Shown here one piece after another: positions 44,179 through 54,789 of a stretch of 64,000 bases of DNA. The stretch spans positions 75,837,924-75,901,923 of the forward strand of contig NC_086024.1 in NCBI RefSeq assembly GCF_036323735.1, written 5' to 3'. This stretch comes from Rattus norvegicus (lineage: Eukaryota > Chordata > Mammalia > Rodentia > Muridae). How positions within the stretch are numbered: position 1 is the stretch's first letter; each line of letters starts with the position of its first letter. The notes under the pieces are model-generated. The model had not been told where the DNA came from. It saw nothing but the letters and a program-made list of their open reading frames with translations, and did no database searches. The translations under genes and the position numbers were made by a program.

Positions 44179-44247
<69 letters not shown>

Positions 44248-44264
44248 TCCCTCCCTCTCTCTCT
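44179..44264 (+). repeat. (CT)32 and interrupted continuation
   Basis: Pure CT to 44242, then CT with CCC interruptions. It probably grew from the CCCTGTCTC-type end of the adjacent B1. Confidence 0.95.
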
Positions 44265-45556
44265 AGCTTATTCAAGTAGGGAAGATTCTGAATTCCAGTG
44301 TGATAAATTTTGCCATAGTAGTTGAGCTTGGATAAATACCCTAGACTTTGCCTTTTTAAAGCCAAGGAACTTTCTGCATACAGTGGAGCTGACTGGTGCA
44401 CTAGTGTCTGTGTGCTTGCCTTCCTGGGCACACAGTCGGCCCTCACTTGTCGTTGCCTCTGTAGTTCCCATTGCACACATCTTCCACGGTGCCACCTGGT
44501 GACTGAGCTGGGGTGTGGCATGTGAGTGGCCAGGCCTGTGGAAATGTCTGTGGACAAGCCTACTGTCCTCCATTTCTAAACAGAAGATTCAGAGACTCAG
44601 ATGAGGTCACAGTTACAGATGGAGGATCCTGAGGACTGGATAATTTTGTGAGAAGCCTTTTGGGTAATATTCACTGACCTTTGACCTGGGTAAGAAATAT
44701 ATTTAATGTGCTAAGTCACCGAGACTTGGGAATTCTTAAAACAGTCCCTTCTAATATCATCTTAAAATAATCTACTTTAAGATAAAGTTCAGAAGTACTT
44801 TCTGCACTTTTTAACTCACTTCGGTAATGGAAAATACAGGAAAAATATTAATATTCTATTCCACTTAGGGATAAAACTAGCTCACAGCATCAATAACTCT
44901 TTAAGGTAAGTCCTCCCAACCCCTAAGTAGCAACATTGTGAAATATTTATGGGAAAGCCCTCGGAGACCGTTCATAATTGTGTGCTATTAATCTCAAGGA
45001 CGAAAATGACCTTTCACTTAGCAAGACTAAACACAAATTAAAGTAACTTTCTTCGATTTCAGCGCGATGGTTGGGGGTAGGGCAGGTTGTTATCAAATCA
45101 TTTCAAAGGGCCTTCTAGATACAAACTTCTGGTCCTATAGGAGAAGCTGACTAACAGAAACAGAAAATAAGATCCCACAAGGACAGGGCTGGAAAAATTC
45201 CCACAAAGTGTCATAGAAAGTAATGGCAGGCACTGAGTGTGGCTCGACTCCATCTTCCTACCCCTACCAACCCCTCCTATCACTAATGCTATCCCACATC
45301 ACGGTTCAATCTATGAGTCTTGGGGTAACATGCACTCAAGCCATAGCGTTGTCTAAAAATCTTACAATATTTTAATGGATTTAGTTGCTCATAATAGGAA
45401 TGGAATTCCTGGGCATAGTTCCCAGAAATAAGACAACCACTACATGTGTGTGGCCCAAAGAATAATTGCAGCTTTTGATACTAGGCTTAAATTAGTCTCA
45501 TTAGCAGATTTTAAGATACTGGGAAGTATTTTAAGGCTGCCGGCAGTTTTAAAGTG
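44265..45556. other. Unique stretch
   Basis: No gene or repeat recognised. Short open frames only. Confidence 0.4.
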
Positions 45557-45640
45557 TTTTTTTGTTGTTGTTGTTGTTGTTTTTGGTTTTTTTTGTTTTT
45601 GTTTTTGTTTTGTTTTGTTGTTGTTGTTTTTTTTTTTTGA
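45557..45640 (-). repeat. T/G-rich (TTG)n(TTTTG)n tract
   Basis: On the minus strand this is (CAA)n/(CAAAA)n poly(A)-like, as in an expanded SINE or L1 tail, but no element body is recognised next to it. Confidence 0.85.
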
Positions 45641-47277
45641 GTGAGAAGGACTATCTGGGCTTATTAGCATCTGGGGTCAAAGAGCAGTGTGTAAATCATA
45701 TTAAGTTTATGTATTGATCTTTGAATCCTTGGGCTCTTAGTCCATCACTTCAGTGACTCCTAATCTGGGTGATGTGTACCCTGTGAAATGCAGTTATATT
45801 CCTTTTAAAAACGGTTTATTCTGAAACAGATTTAGCATTGCAAAAAGATTGCAAAGGCAGCATAGTCTTCACATTCCCACTGCCCAGCCTTTTCTGGTGT
45901 GACAGTGTAATGTTTCCATAATTACACTCACTTCTTAGTGACTCTGCTTGAGCACAACCATTTAGACTTGAGAGAGGCAGAACAATGCATTTTACAGAGA
46001 GAGGCGTCTTAACCAGAATAAATGTGATTCTTGGCCTTCATACTTAGTAGCAACTACACAATACCCAAGTCACCCTCTTGAAATGGAGGGCTGTCTCTTT
46101 TATAGGACACTTATGGATATTAGACATACCTGGAATTATCTTGTAAGGTTTGGTTCACAGTAGATGTTTAATTACTGTTCATATCCCTGAATTGTATCTC
46201 CATTCTTTGGCTTCCTTCTGTCTCCTCCCTCTTTCTGGTTTAATTCCTTGAATAATATTCTGCCCACCCAGATTTTGACTTTTATGTCTGTCAGTCTTCT
46301 AATGTCTCTAGTTTCAGCCTTTTCTGGGGCTAAGGGAGGAAACAGCTTTTTCTTTTTCTTTCTTTCCAGCCTATTTGTAGATAATTGAAAGCTGTGACAT
46401 TCATCAACCCAAGTTTGAAGTATGAGATGTTTCCACATAACTACAAGGACATGGATACAAATAAATATTAAGAATCAAACCAGTTAGATATTGTAGAATG
46501 TGAATTTATGTGTGGTGAGAGACAAGCAGACAAGGGCATAAATGCTAAAGGACAACTCACCCTCTCCTCTTACACTTTAGCACTGGAGGAGATCTCTAAT
46601 GTCTGAGAATTAAGATTCTGGCTCCCAACAATCCACTTTAGCCAAGTATGATCAAATTTTTGCTGGGTTAATTTGCTCCCATTGCTTCCTATGATAGAAG
46701 TCCACAGGGAGGGAAAACAGTGCAATACTGGCACCATCTCGCCCCTCAACAAAACCCTGCTTAAAACCAGATGCCTGGTAGCCATATGACAGACGCTCCA
46801 AGCCGAGGAGGGGCTATCCTCTGGGACCTGGGGTGGCAGGGTGATTATGCCTCACGCCTGCTTCCAAGCCTGATAGACAGGCAGGAAGGGAGAGATGGAG
46901 GCCTGAACATCTTGGAGGTGACACCCTCTGGGCAATAAGTTCTCTATGTTGGCTTGAGCCACAGTTTAGCAGCTGTCCTATGGTAACAGCTCTTTCTGCC
47001 ATATGGGGGAGCAGGATTTCTCATGAAATTCGGATCGTTTATGTAAAAGTGTAGGTTAGAGGCCTGATCTGAGGGCAAAACAGATAGCTCTATCAGTCCT
47101 CAGTTGCTTCTCTTTTAAAAAATGTAATGCAAGGACTATTACTTTGGTTCATGGGCCATAGGAGAAGAGAGAGGACATTGCTTTTCATCATCAGGGGCGC
47201 CACTCATGTTGAGTTGGCAAGAGTTTTTACCAGGAGGAAATGCTTACCTGTGGTGGCTTTATTCAGAACTCCATTAG
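45641..47277. other. Unique stretch
   Basis: No gene recognised. 45800-45960 may be an old L1/HAL1-like fragment, which I could not confirm. Confidence 0.4.
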
Positions 47278-47287
47278 GAGTTAGTGG

Positions 47288-47412
47288 AAGAACACCCATA
47301 GAGAAGGGGAGGTGGAGAGGTTAGGGGGATGTTGGCCCAGAAAACGGGAAGGGGAATAACAATTGAAATGTAAATAAGAAATACTCAAGTTAATAAAGAT
47401 GGGGAAAAAAAA
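47288..47412 (+). mobile_element. Very short 5'-truncated young L1 (3' end only)
   Basis: About 125 bp matching the last part of the L1 3' UTR (GAACACCCATA..GGGAAGGGGAATAACA..AAATACTCAAGTTAATAAA) plus an A-rich tail. TSD GAGTTAGTGG lies at 47278-47287 and 47413-47422. Confidence 0.88.
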
Positions 47413-47489
47413 GAGTTAGTGGGAACACAAAATGAAAACATTCTTTGGACCCAGAGAACTCCATGCTCTACCACAGAAACATTTTATCT

Positions 47490-47960
47490 ACATGCATGTT
47501 GCTGCTTTATTTACTATAACAAGGAATAGTGCCAACCTAATTGTCCTTCAACAGATGAGTTTGATAATGAAAATCTAGAACACACACACACACTCACACA
47601 CACACACACTCACATATACACACACACATACATACACACATACACTTACACACATATACACATACAATACACACACATACATACACACATGCACATACAC
47701 ATGCACACACACATACACATACATATACACATACACACATACATACACGCATACACATACACACATACACACACACATACACACATATTCAGTTGTTAAA
47801 AAATGAAATTAAAAACTTGGAAGAAAACAAATAGACTTAGAATGCAAGGTCATACAAGCTCAAAAATAACCTGTTATGTTCTTTCTTGTGTTGGATCATA
47901 GCCTATAATACATGTATGTATGAATACTTGCAAACAAACGTACATGTGTGCATAATGTAA
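47490..47960 (+). mobile_element. Old L1 3' fragment expanded by a CA-rich array
   Basis: Left flank TTTATTTACTATAACAAGGAATAGTGCC..CAACAGATGAG and right flank ATTCAGTTGTTAAAAAATGA match consecutive parts of an older rodent L1 ORF2 end. The CA/TA array between them replaces the short ACATATACACAATGG-type segment. Confidence 0.6.
47581..47787 (+). repeat. CA/TA-rich microsatellite within the old L1
   Basis: About 200 bp of CACACA, CATACA and CACATGCA units with a few breaks (for example CACACTCACA). Confidence 0.93.
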
Positions 47961-47992
47961 CATGCAGGAAGAAGAAATAGAAAGGGTAAGTG

Positions 47993-48151
47993 GGCTGGAG
48001 AGATGGCTCTGTGGTTAGAGCACTGACTGCTCTTCCAAATGGTCCTGAGTTCAAATCCCAACAACCACATGGTGGCTCACAACCATCTGTGATGGAATCT
48101 GGTGCCCTCTTTGGATGTGTCTGAAGACAGCTACAGTGTACTCACATATAA

Positions 48152-48186
<35 letters not shown>

Positions 48187-48200
48187 ACAAACAAATCTTA
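47993..48200 (+). mobile_element. B2 SINE
   Basis: TGGGCTGGAGAGATGGCTCT, GCACTGACTGCTCTTCCAAA and GGTGGCTCACAACCATCTGT with a long (AAAT)n tail at 48150-48195. Confidence 0.92.
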
Positions 48201-48751
48201 AAAAAATTACAGGGTGAGAGAAAGGACAGATACATTGTGAAAAAAACATTGGGTGAGAGAAAGGACAAGGTGCAAACAATGGATGCTGGAGCCATGAAAA
48301 GATAAAGGCTTATTGTTTTTCCAGTTTTAACTCTAGTGCGGATTTTTTGCTCTCTTTTCCTTTTTTGTGGCATGCAGGTACATAACAATGTATTTCAGGG
48401 TAAAAGCATAGAATCCAATGTGAAGCTCTGCAGCTTTGAAAAGGCTACTCTAACTGTATGGGGGTTCAATGGGAGGAATAGACATTAGGTCTGGTTAATT
48501 TCACTATGTATTGTTTTTTATTTGTAAGTTATTTATAATGAAATTTTAATAAAAATGACCATAATACCCTTTGATAAGAAAAATAAAGGCAAAGCAAAGC
48601 AAAGCAAATGACGTTTCTATAGCAACACATGCAGGTTTGTAGCCAGGCTGGGAGAAGCCAAAGTTTGGGCCTGGAACATCTCTTTTCTAAAAGTTATTAC
48701 ATTTTATCTGCCTACTTACCTTTCTATCTGTCTGTCCATCCGTCCATCATC
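48201..48751. other. Unique stretch
   Basis: A 17-base motif, GGGTGAGAGAAAGGACA, occurs twice (48212 and 48251). Otherwise nothing is recognised. Confidence 0.45.
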
Positions 48752-48752
48752 C

Positions 48753-48811
<59 letters not shown>
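48752..48811 (+). repeat. (ATCT)n microsatellite
   Basis: About 15 uninterrupted ATCT units, preceded by imperfect (TCTG/TCCATC) repeats. Confidence 0.97.
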
Positions 48812-48997
48812 GTGTGTGTGTGTGCTCACTTACACACTCACATGCTTGTGCACATGTGTGATGGTGTGCGTGTAAAGCTCAGAGACAACTTCATGCAGTC
48901 AGTTCTCTCCTTCCATCATGTGGGTATTGGGAGTCAAATGCAGGTCATCACTCTTGGTGACCAGTACCTTTACCTGCTGAGCCACCTCACTGGCCCC
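48812..48997 (-). mobile_element. B3-type SINE, antisense
   Basis: A TG-rich start, then TCCATCATGTGGGTATTGGG, GTCAAATGCAGGTCATC and CCTTTACCTGCTGAGCCACC. Confidence 0.65.
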
Positions 48998-49289
48998 TGG
49001 AGTGTTGGCTGTGGATGCTGCCACTGGACCACAAAGATCTGAAAAATGCCTTTTTATATTGAGTGATGTTGAATGGGTGGGAGAAGGAGGGGCAACATGA
49101 AAAAGCAGTTTCTATGGCTCTGCAGGAAGCCTCTAGTGTAGGGCTTGGTGTGGAGAATATTCAAGCTCACAGAAGCTCAGTACTTCGGTTTAGGATGGAA
49201 ACCCGAGTAGTCCTAGTGTTGCTGTAGCTGTTGAAACTCCAAGTGCAGTGTGAGAATACTAGTGCTTAAACTCTATTGTGCTTCCAGTA

Positions 49290-49725
49290 GAATGAGATTA
49301 CAGCACATTCAATTATACACAGCCCATAGTACTTGATGATAAATGACTGTTGTTGGCTTATGAATTTATTACAGTATGCTTTTGCAGTTGATTTAGAGTG
49401 TATCCCAACTTAGAAAAAAACATTTTCTATACAGCTACTCCAGGAGATGTAATACCCCAGAAGCAACCTCCTACATCTGTGCTTACTGTATCTCTTCATT
49501 GTTTTCTCCTGAGCTTATTGGTCTCATGTTACTTTATTTACCATGATGCTACAAGCAGTAGATCATGCCATCTCTACATACAGTATAGCTTAAACAGATA
49601 GGAGGCTGCAGTATATGGGCTTGTGTCCACATATTCTGCGATGTTTGAGCAATGAAATCCCTTACCAATGTATGTCTCAGAATGTATCACCATCATTAAG
49701 TGATGTATGACTATATATGACTTAG
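49290..49725 (+). mobile_element. TcMar-Tigger-like DNA transposon relic
   Basis: The ends read as a decayed form of the mammalian element whose right end is TTTCTCAGAACGTATC..TTAAGCGACGCATGACT. Here: TGTCTCAGAATGTATCACC and ATTAAGTGATGTATGACT. Identification is from memory. Confidence 0.5.
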
Positions 49726-49799
49726 TAGAAAAATGGCTGAGAAACATGAAACTGGATTGATTGTCTCTGTTCCTTCACTAAGTTGCCTTGGTTTCTTCG

Positions 49800-50075
49800 A
49801 CCATCAGTGAGGATGATGATAATTAGCTAGCGCCTCATTAGGAGTAGTCATGTGCTGGGTAGATTCCCTTGATCAGCTCACTAGTCATCAAGACAGCCTG
49901 GGATGAGGCACAATTTTAGTCTTACTTGTTTTACAGTGTGAATGAGCTGAGACCTCAGTTAGGTAACTTATACAATATGAATCATGGAGTAAATGACAGA
50001 GCTGTCATTTGACTCTAGATTGCCTAACTTCACAGCCACTCTTCCCAACACTCTCAGTATATTGCCCACTCTACT
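49800..50075 (+). mobile_element. MIR SINE
   Basis: GATGATAATTAGCTAGCGCC, CATGTGCTGGGTAGATTC, TTTTACAGTGTGAATGAGCTGAG, GACAGAGCTGTCATTTGA and TAACTTCACAGCCACTC follow MIR order. Confidence 0.7.
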
Positions 50076-50479
50076 TATGTTAAAAGTGTGCAGAGGATGA
50101 AGTTAAGTACTAGAAAGGAACAGACTGCTTTTGACATGACTGCTAGGACAGAAAGAGTCTGGCAAAGGTAGATTTGTGTCCCTATGTCCACCTAATAAGT
50201 ATCTTACCATAAAAAACAATTTTTGACTTTAAAAAAAATGTGGGGTGAATATTTTTTCAATTTTATTAGTTATTTAATGATGCATTAATAAATAAAAACT
50301 TGCAGATATACTGAAAATTGGAACGACAAGGATCATGTACCAGTCTAAGACAACGTACTGATTGGAAAAAAATTCAAAGCAAGGATACAGTTAACATTTC
50401 ATTTTTCCTAGTAAATACATTCAGTGTTTGTTGTTGTTTTGTTGGTTTGTTTGCTTTTTCCTTTTGCTTGTTTTTAAGA
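50076..50479. other. Unique stretch
   Basis: No feature recognised. Confidence 0.4.
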
Positions 50480-50625
50480 CAGGTTCTTACCATATATAGG
50501 CTTGGGTAGCCTGGAAATCAATATGTAGAAATTCTCAACTCACAGAGGTCTTCAGGCCTCTGCCTCCTGTGAACTGTGATTGAAGACCTGCATCAAAGGC
50601 CCGCACCACCACATTTGGCTCCAAA
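50480..50625 (-). mobile_element. B1 SINE, antisense
   Basis: AAGACAGGTTCTTACCATAT, GCTTGGGTAGCCTGGAAATC, CAGGCCTCTGCCTCCTG and GCCCGCACCACCACATTTGG are reversed B1. Confidence 0.75.
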
Positions 50626-51344
50626 GTACCATTTCTTAAGAAGTATGCATTCCCTTTTAAAGATAAACCCAGATGTTCAGATGTTAGCACATGCCGCTAA
50701 ACGTTAGCAAATATTTTCATGAAGGGAATTAATGATCAGGCTTAGGCGTAGCATGACAACTAATGAACCGTTTTGAAGCCTTTGATACGTGAAGGTGAAT
50801 TTTGATGGTCTATTGGATCGCATTAAGAAAGAAGCAAGGAGTTAATGAGGTACATACGTAGGTGTGTCTGTAAGGGCGTTTGAACAGAATTTAATGGAGG
50901 AGGTAAAAACCTACCTTGAATGTGGACAGCACCATCCCATCAGCTGGGACTCAGGACTGAACGAAAAAGGAAAGAGGAGAAACATCTGCAGTCTCCTTTC
51001 TCTGCTTTCTGTTCAAGATGTGAGAAAGATGGCATTCCATCCTTAATGGCCTGATCCGCAAACCATAAGACAAAAGAAATCCTTCAGTGTAGTTGCTTAT
51101 TTTGAGGCATTGGTCACGGCATCGAGAAAAGTAGTACAGATGCAAACAACGGTTGTCGGTTTGCTGATTGCTAGGTGATTATAGATGAAGCACATGAAGT
51201 GTTCAATTCCTGAAGTGAAATTGAAATTTGACATCTGTCATTATTTGCTCTTATTGTCATGTACTAGTCTCAAAGACTAATCCATGTACATTTGGTATCT
51301 ATTTTAGTTCTAATGGGAAGGAGCACAAATTTGCCACTAACCTA
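50626..51344. other. Unique stretch
   Basis: No feature recognised. Confidence 0.4.
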
Positions 51345-51570
51345 CTGATAGCAGTAGATAACACTTTCTGAGGGCTTGGGATAGGCCAGCGGCCTGTGCC
51401 TCAAAGGTTATTTACATACAACAGTTAACCTCCCCCCAGATGTTGAAGCACATACTCCTATACTCTTGAGGAAGGCAAGACAAAGAGGTACCAAATAATA
51501 TGCTCAAAGTCACACAGCTTGTAAGGACAGAGCTGGGGTTTGAAACCAGGTAGGCTGATCCCTATAGTCA
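51345..51570 (+). mobile_element. MIR SINE
   Basis: GCTCAAAGTCACACAGCTTG followed by GACAGAGCTGGGGTTTGAAA and CCAGGTAGGCTGATCC is the MIR 3' half. The 5' half is decayed. Confidence 0.72.
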
Positions 51571-51774
51571 AAAAGCTGAGAGAAGTGCCTGCCCTGGAAA
51601 TAGCTTGTTGAATGGTTTTTTCAGAGTTTATTCATCCTCCATGCAGGGACACCTCTAACACTTCTGGCCTCAGTTGCTTTCCTTACCCATAGAGGGAGAT
51701 TCTACAACCCCTTTGTGTATCCTTGGCCCTAGAGCCAGACCACGCGTTGGAAGCTGCTGGGTTCTGTTTGCTGA

Positions 51775-52467
51775 GGCTGAACTTAATAACTTTGTGTACA
51801 TTCTCTTCACCAAACTTCTTTTGCTGGTGATTTCCTTCACTGCTTAAACTCTCCTTTGATTGCTTTACACGAATTGGAAGCTTAGCTGGGCAGGGTCTTC
51901 CCCTGAGGTCACCAGTCCCTTTATTCCACTTAGCATCAGACTCTTCTTTAAATCTTTTTTATCTCCTTGAGCACTAGACTTAGCTCTATTACAGTTCCTG
52001 GTGCTCCTTTTCTTTCCAACTTGTATGTTTTGTACTTTCCTTGTTCAGCTTGCTCCTTTTCATTATATATCTACATAAGAGAGGGTACTAATAACCACAC
52101 AGCAGAGTCAATATTAGACTGTCTTAAAATCTCCTCTGACAATGCTGTTCATCCAAAAGTCTTCAATTTAGCCTCAGACAGATTTTTGGACAAGGAAGGG
52201 TAAAAAGCAGCTACATTCTTCACCAAAATATCACAAGAACTGACTCTAGGTCACTTAGCAAGAATGGGGGCCTGAGATGCCTTTATCAACTCTGCTGTCA
52301 GCACCACTGACTTCTAAGCTTCTAGAATGGTCATTAAATTCTCCCTTAAAGAATTCGATTGGTAATCCTTTCCTAATCCAAAGTCCCAAGGTCCACGTTC
52401 CAATAGATAGCGTGGTCAGGTCTGTCAACAGCAAGACTCAACTCCCTGGTACTAACTTGTGTTATGC
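51775..52467. mobile_element. MaLR-type internal sequence
   Basis: Reads like the widespread rodent sequence found next to MT/ORR1-like LTRs: GCTGGGCAGGGTCTTCCCCTGA, CTTTAAATC, CTTGAGCACTAGACTTAGCT, CATCCAAAAGTCTTCAATTT and ACTCCCTGGTACTAACTTGTG, leading directly into an LTR. No functional ORF remains. Confidence 0.6.
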
Positions 52468-52690
52468 TCAGTGATGTATTGCTATGAAGAGACACCACAC
52501 CCACAGCAAGTCTTATGAAAGAAAACATTTAATTGTGTGCTTGCTTACATTTTCAGAGGTTTAGTCCATCACTGTAGGTGGGGAACACGGTAGCACACAG
52601 GCAGACATGGTACTGGAGAAGTAGCTGAGAATTTTACATCTAGATCCATAGACAACCGTTGCTGGAATTTCCAACCCCAATAAGGCCATA

Positions 52691-53080
52691 CAAAAAACAC
52701 ACAGTCCAGTTATAATTATAAGCTATATGCCTAGATCGGGCAGATCTGACACTATACTAACTTATTCCCCAAGCTATAAGACCCCTTGCTAATTGTTGTT
52801 TCTCCTGGCCGCATGGTTCTGGTTGATCATGTTTTCCTCCTTCTCTTGCCCCATCCTTCTCTTTCCCCTCTGTCTTCTTCTTCTTCTTCTCTACTTGCCC
52901 CCATTCTCAAACCTCCAGTCTCACCTTCCCCTCCATTGACTAGTTAAAGGCTCTAGCTTTTATTGATCAGTTAAAATGGGAAGAAGGTTCAAATGAGATC
53001 ACCTGAGAATGTGATGGACTACTTGCTGGGGGCAACCCCTCTTCAAGAAGCAGACAACAAAAAAGAGGGAGACACTGGGG
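52691..53080. mobile_element. Unclassified insertion inside the LTR
   Basis: A T/C-rich block including (CTT)n near 52867-52886 and a GATCAGTTAAAATGG end. It is not present in the sibling LTR at 21372. Possibly another ERV LTR; no TSD was established. Confidence 0.35.
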
Positions 53081-53184
53081 TGGTTTGGGCTTTTGAAACC
53101 TCAAATTCCACTCCCAGTGATACAGTTCCTGTACCAAGGCCACCCTTACTCCAGTAAGACCACATCTCCTAATCCTTCTCAAGT

Positions 53185-53236
53185 AGTGTCACTCCATGGT
53201 GACCAAACATAGTGTCACTCCATGGTGACCAAACAT
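53185..53236 (+). repeat. 26-bp perfect tandem duplication
   Basis: The 26-bp unit starting AGTGTCACTCCATGG occurs at 53185-53210 and again at 53211-53236 without change, within the LTR just before the L1 insertion. Confidence 0.96.
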
Positions 53237-53258
53237 ATGAGCCTATGGGGCATTTCTT

Positions 53259-54746
53259 TTTTTTTAATTTATTTAATACTTAATAATAATTCTTTGGTTT
53301 CCGGGCAAACATCCCCCTCCTCCCTCCCCTTCCTTATGGGTGTTCCCCTCCCCATCCTCCCCCCATTGCCGCCCTCCCCCCAACAATCTAATTCACTGGG
53401 GGTTCAGTCTTAGCAGGACCCAGGGCTTCCCCTTCCACTGCTGCTCTTACTAGGATATTCATTGCTACCTATGAGGTCAGAGTCCAGGGTCAGTCCATGC
53501 ATAGTCTTTAGGTAGTGGCTTAGTCCCTAGAAGCTCTGGTTGCTTGGCATTGTTGTACATATGGGGTCTCAAGCCCCTTCAAGCTCTTCCAGTTCTTTCT
53601 CTGATTCCTTCAACGGGGGTCCTATTCTCAGTTCAGTGGTTTGCTGCTGGCATTCGCCTCTGTATTTGCTGTATTCTGGCTGTGTCTCTCAGGAGAGATC
53701 TACATCCGGCTCCTGTCGGTCTGTACTTCTTTGCTTCATCCATCTTGTCTAATTGGGTGGCTGTATATGTATGGGCCACATGTGGGGCAGGCTCTGAATG
53801 GGTGTTACTTCAGTCTCTGTTTTAATCTTTGCCTCTCTCTTCCCTGCCAAGGGTATTCTTGTTCCCCTTTTAGAGAAGGAGTGAAGCATTCACATTTTGA
53901 TCATCCGTCTTGAGTTTCATTTGTTCTAGGCATCTAGGGTAATTCAAGCATTTGGGCTAATAGCCACTTATCAGTGAGTGCATACCATGTATGTCTTTCT
54001 GTGTTTGGGTTAGCTCACTCAGGATGATATTTTCCAGTTCCAACCATTTGCCTACGAATTTCATAAAGCCGTTGTTTTTGATAGCTGAGTAATATTCCAT
54101 TGTGCAGATGTACCACATTTTCTGTATCCATTCCTCTGTTGAAGGGCATCTGGGTTCTTTCCAGCTTCTGGCTATTATAAATAAGGCTGCGATGAACATA
54201 GTGGAGCACGTGTCTTTTTTATATGTTGGGGCATCTTTTGGGTATATGCCCAAGAGAGGTATAGCTGGATCCTCAGGCAGTTCAATGTCCAATTTTCTGA
54301 GGAACCTCCAGACTGATTTCCAGAATGGTTGTACCAGTCTGCAATCCCACCAACAATGGAGGAGTGTTCCTCTTTCTCCGCATCCTCGCCAGCATCTGCT
54401 GTCACCTGAGTTTTTGATCTTAGCCATTCTCACTGGTGTGAGGTGAAATCTCAGGGTGTTTTGATTTGCATTTCCCTTATGACTAAAGATGTTGAACATT
54501 TCTTTAGGTGTTTCTCAGCCATTCGGCATTCCTCAGCTGTGAATTCTTTGTTTAGCTCTGAACCCCATTTTTTAATAGGGTTATTTGTCTCCCTGCGGTC
54601 TAACTTCTTGAGTTCTTTGTATATTTTGGATATAAGGCCTCTATCTGTTGTAGGATTGGTAAAGATCTTTTCCCAATCTGTTGGTTGCCGATTTGTCCTA
54701 ACCACAGTGTCCTTTGCCTTACAGAAGCTTTGCAGTTTTATGAGAT
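53259..54746 (-). mobile_element. 5'-truncated young L1 with 17-bp TSD, variant 3' end
   Basis: Antisense L1 of ~1.49 kb covering the last ~790 bases of ORF2 and the 3' UTR. TSD CCTATGGGGCATTTCTT lies at 53242-53258 and 54747-54763. The last ~50 bases before the tail, which are constant in the other young copies, are replaced by an A/T-rich sequence. Confidence 0.95.
53957..54746 (-). pseudogene. L1 ORF2 C-terminal fragment, frameshifted
   Basis: On the minus strand the fragment starts in the ORF2 C-terminal region (TDWEKIFTNP) and includes the intact Cys cluster (CWRGCGERG..HCWWDC). Compared with the intact copy at 30121-30160, one base is missing in the AAAACAACCC run (here AAAACACCC, near 54457). 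This shifts the frame, so two overlapping open segments (54705 to 54451 and 54499 to 53957) result. With no endonuclease or RT domain, this is a dead remnant. Confidence 0.93.
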
Positions 54747-54789
54747 CCTATGGGGCATTTCTTATTCAAACCACCACACTAGGTAATTT

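Larger units (their letters stand above)
52468..54778. mobile_element. MaLR-type LTR, split by later insertions
   Basis: Left piece 52468-52690 (TGTATTGCTATGAAGAGACA, AAAACATTTAATTG) and right piece ~53080-53258 plus 54764-54778 (CCTCCTAATCC.., ATTCAAACCACCACA) are in the same order as the solo LTR at 21372-21738. The gaps hold an unclassified ~390-bp insertion and an antisense L1. Confidence 0.65.

Noticed and set aside
44066..44266. Arg/Glu-repeat and Ser/Leu-repeat frames
   Set aside because: They are direct translations of (AG)n and (CT)n arrays.
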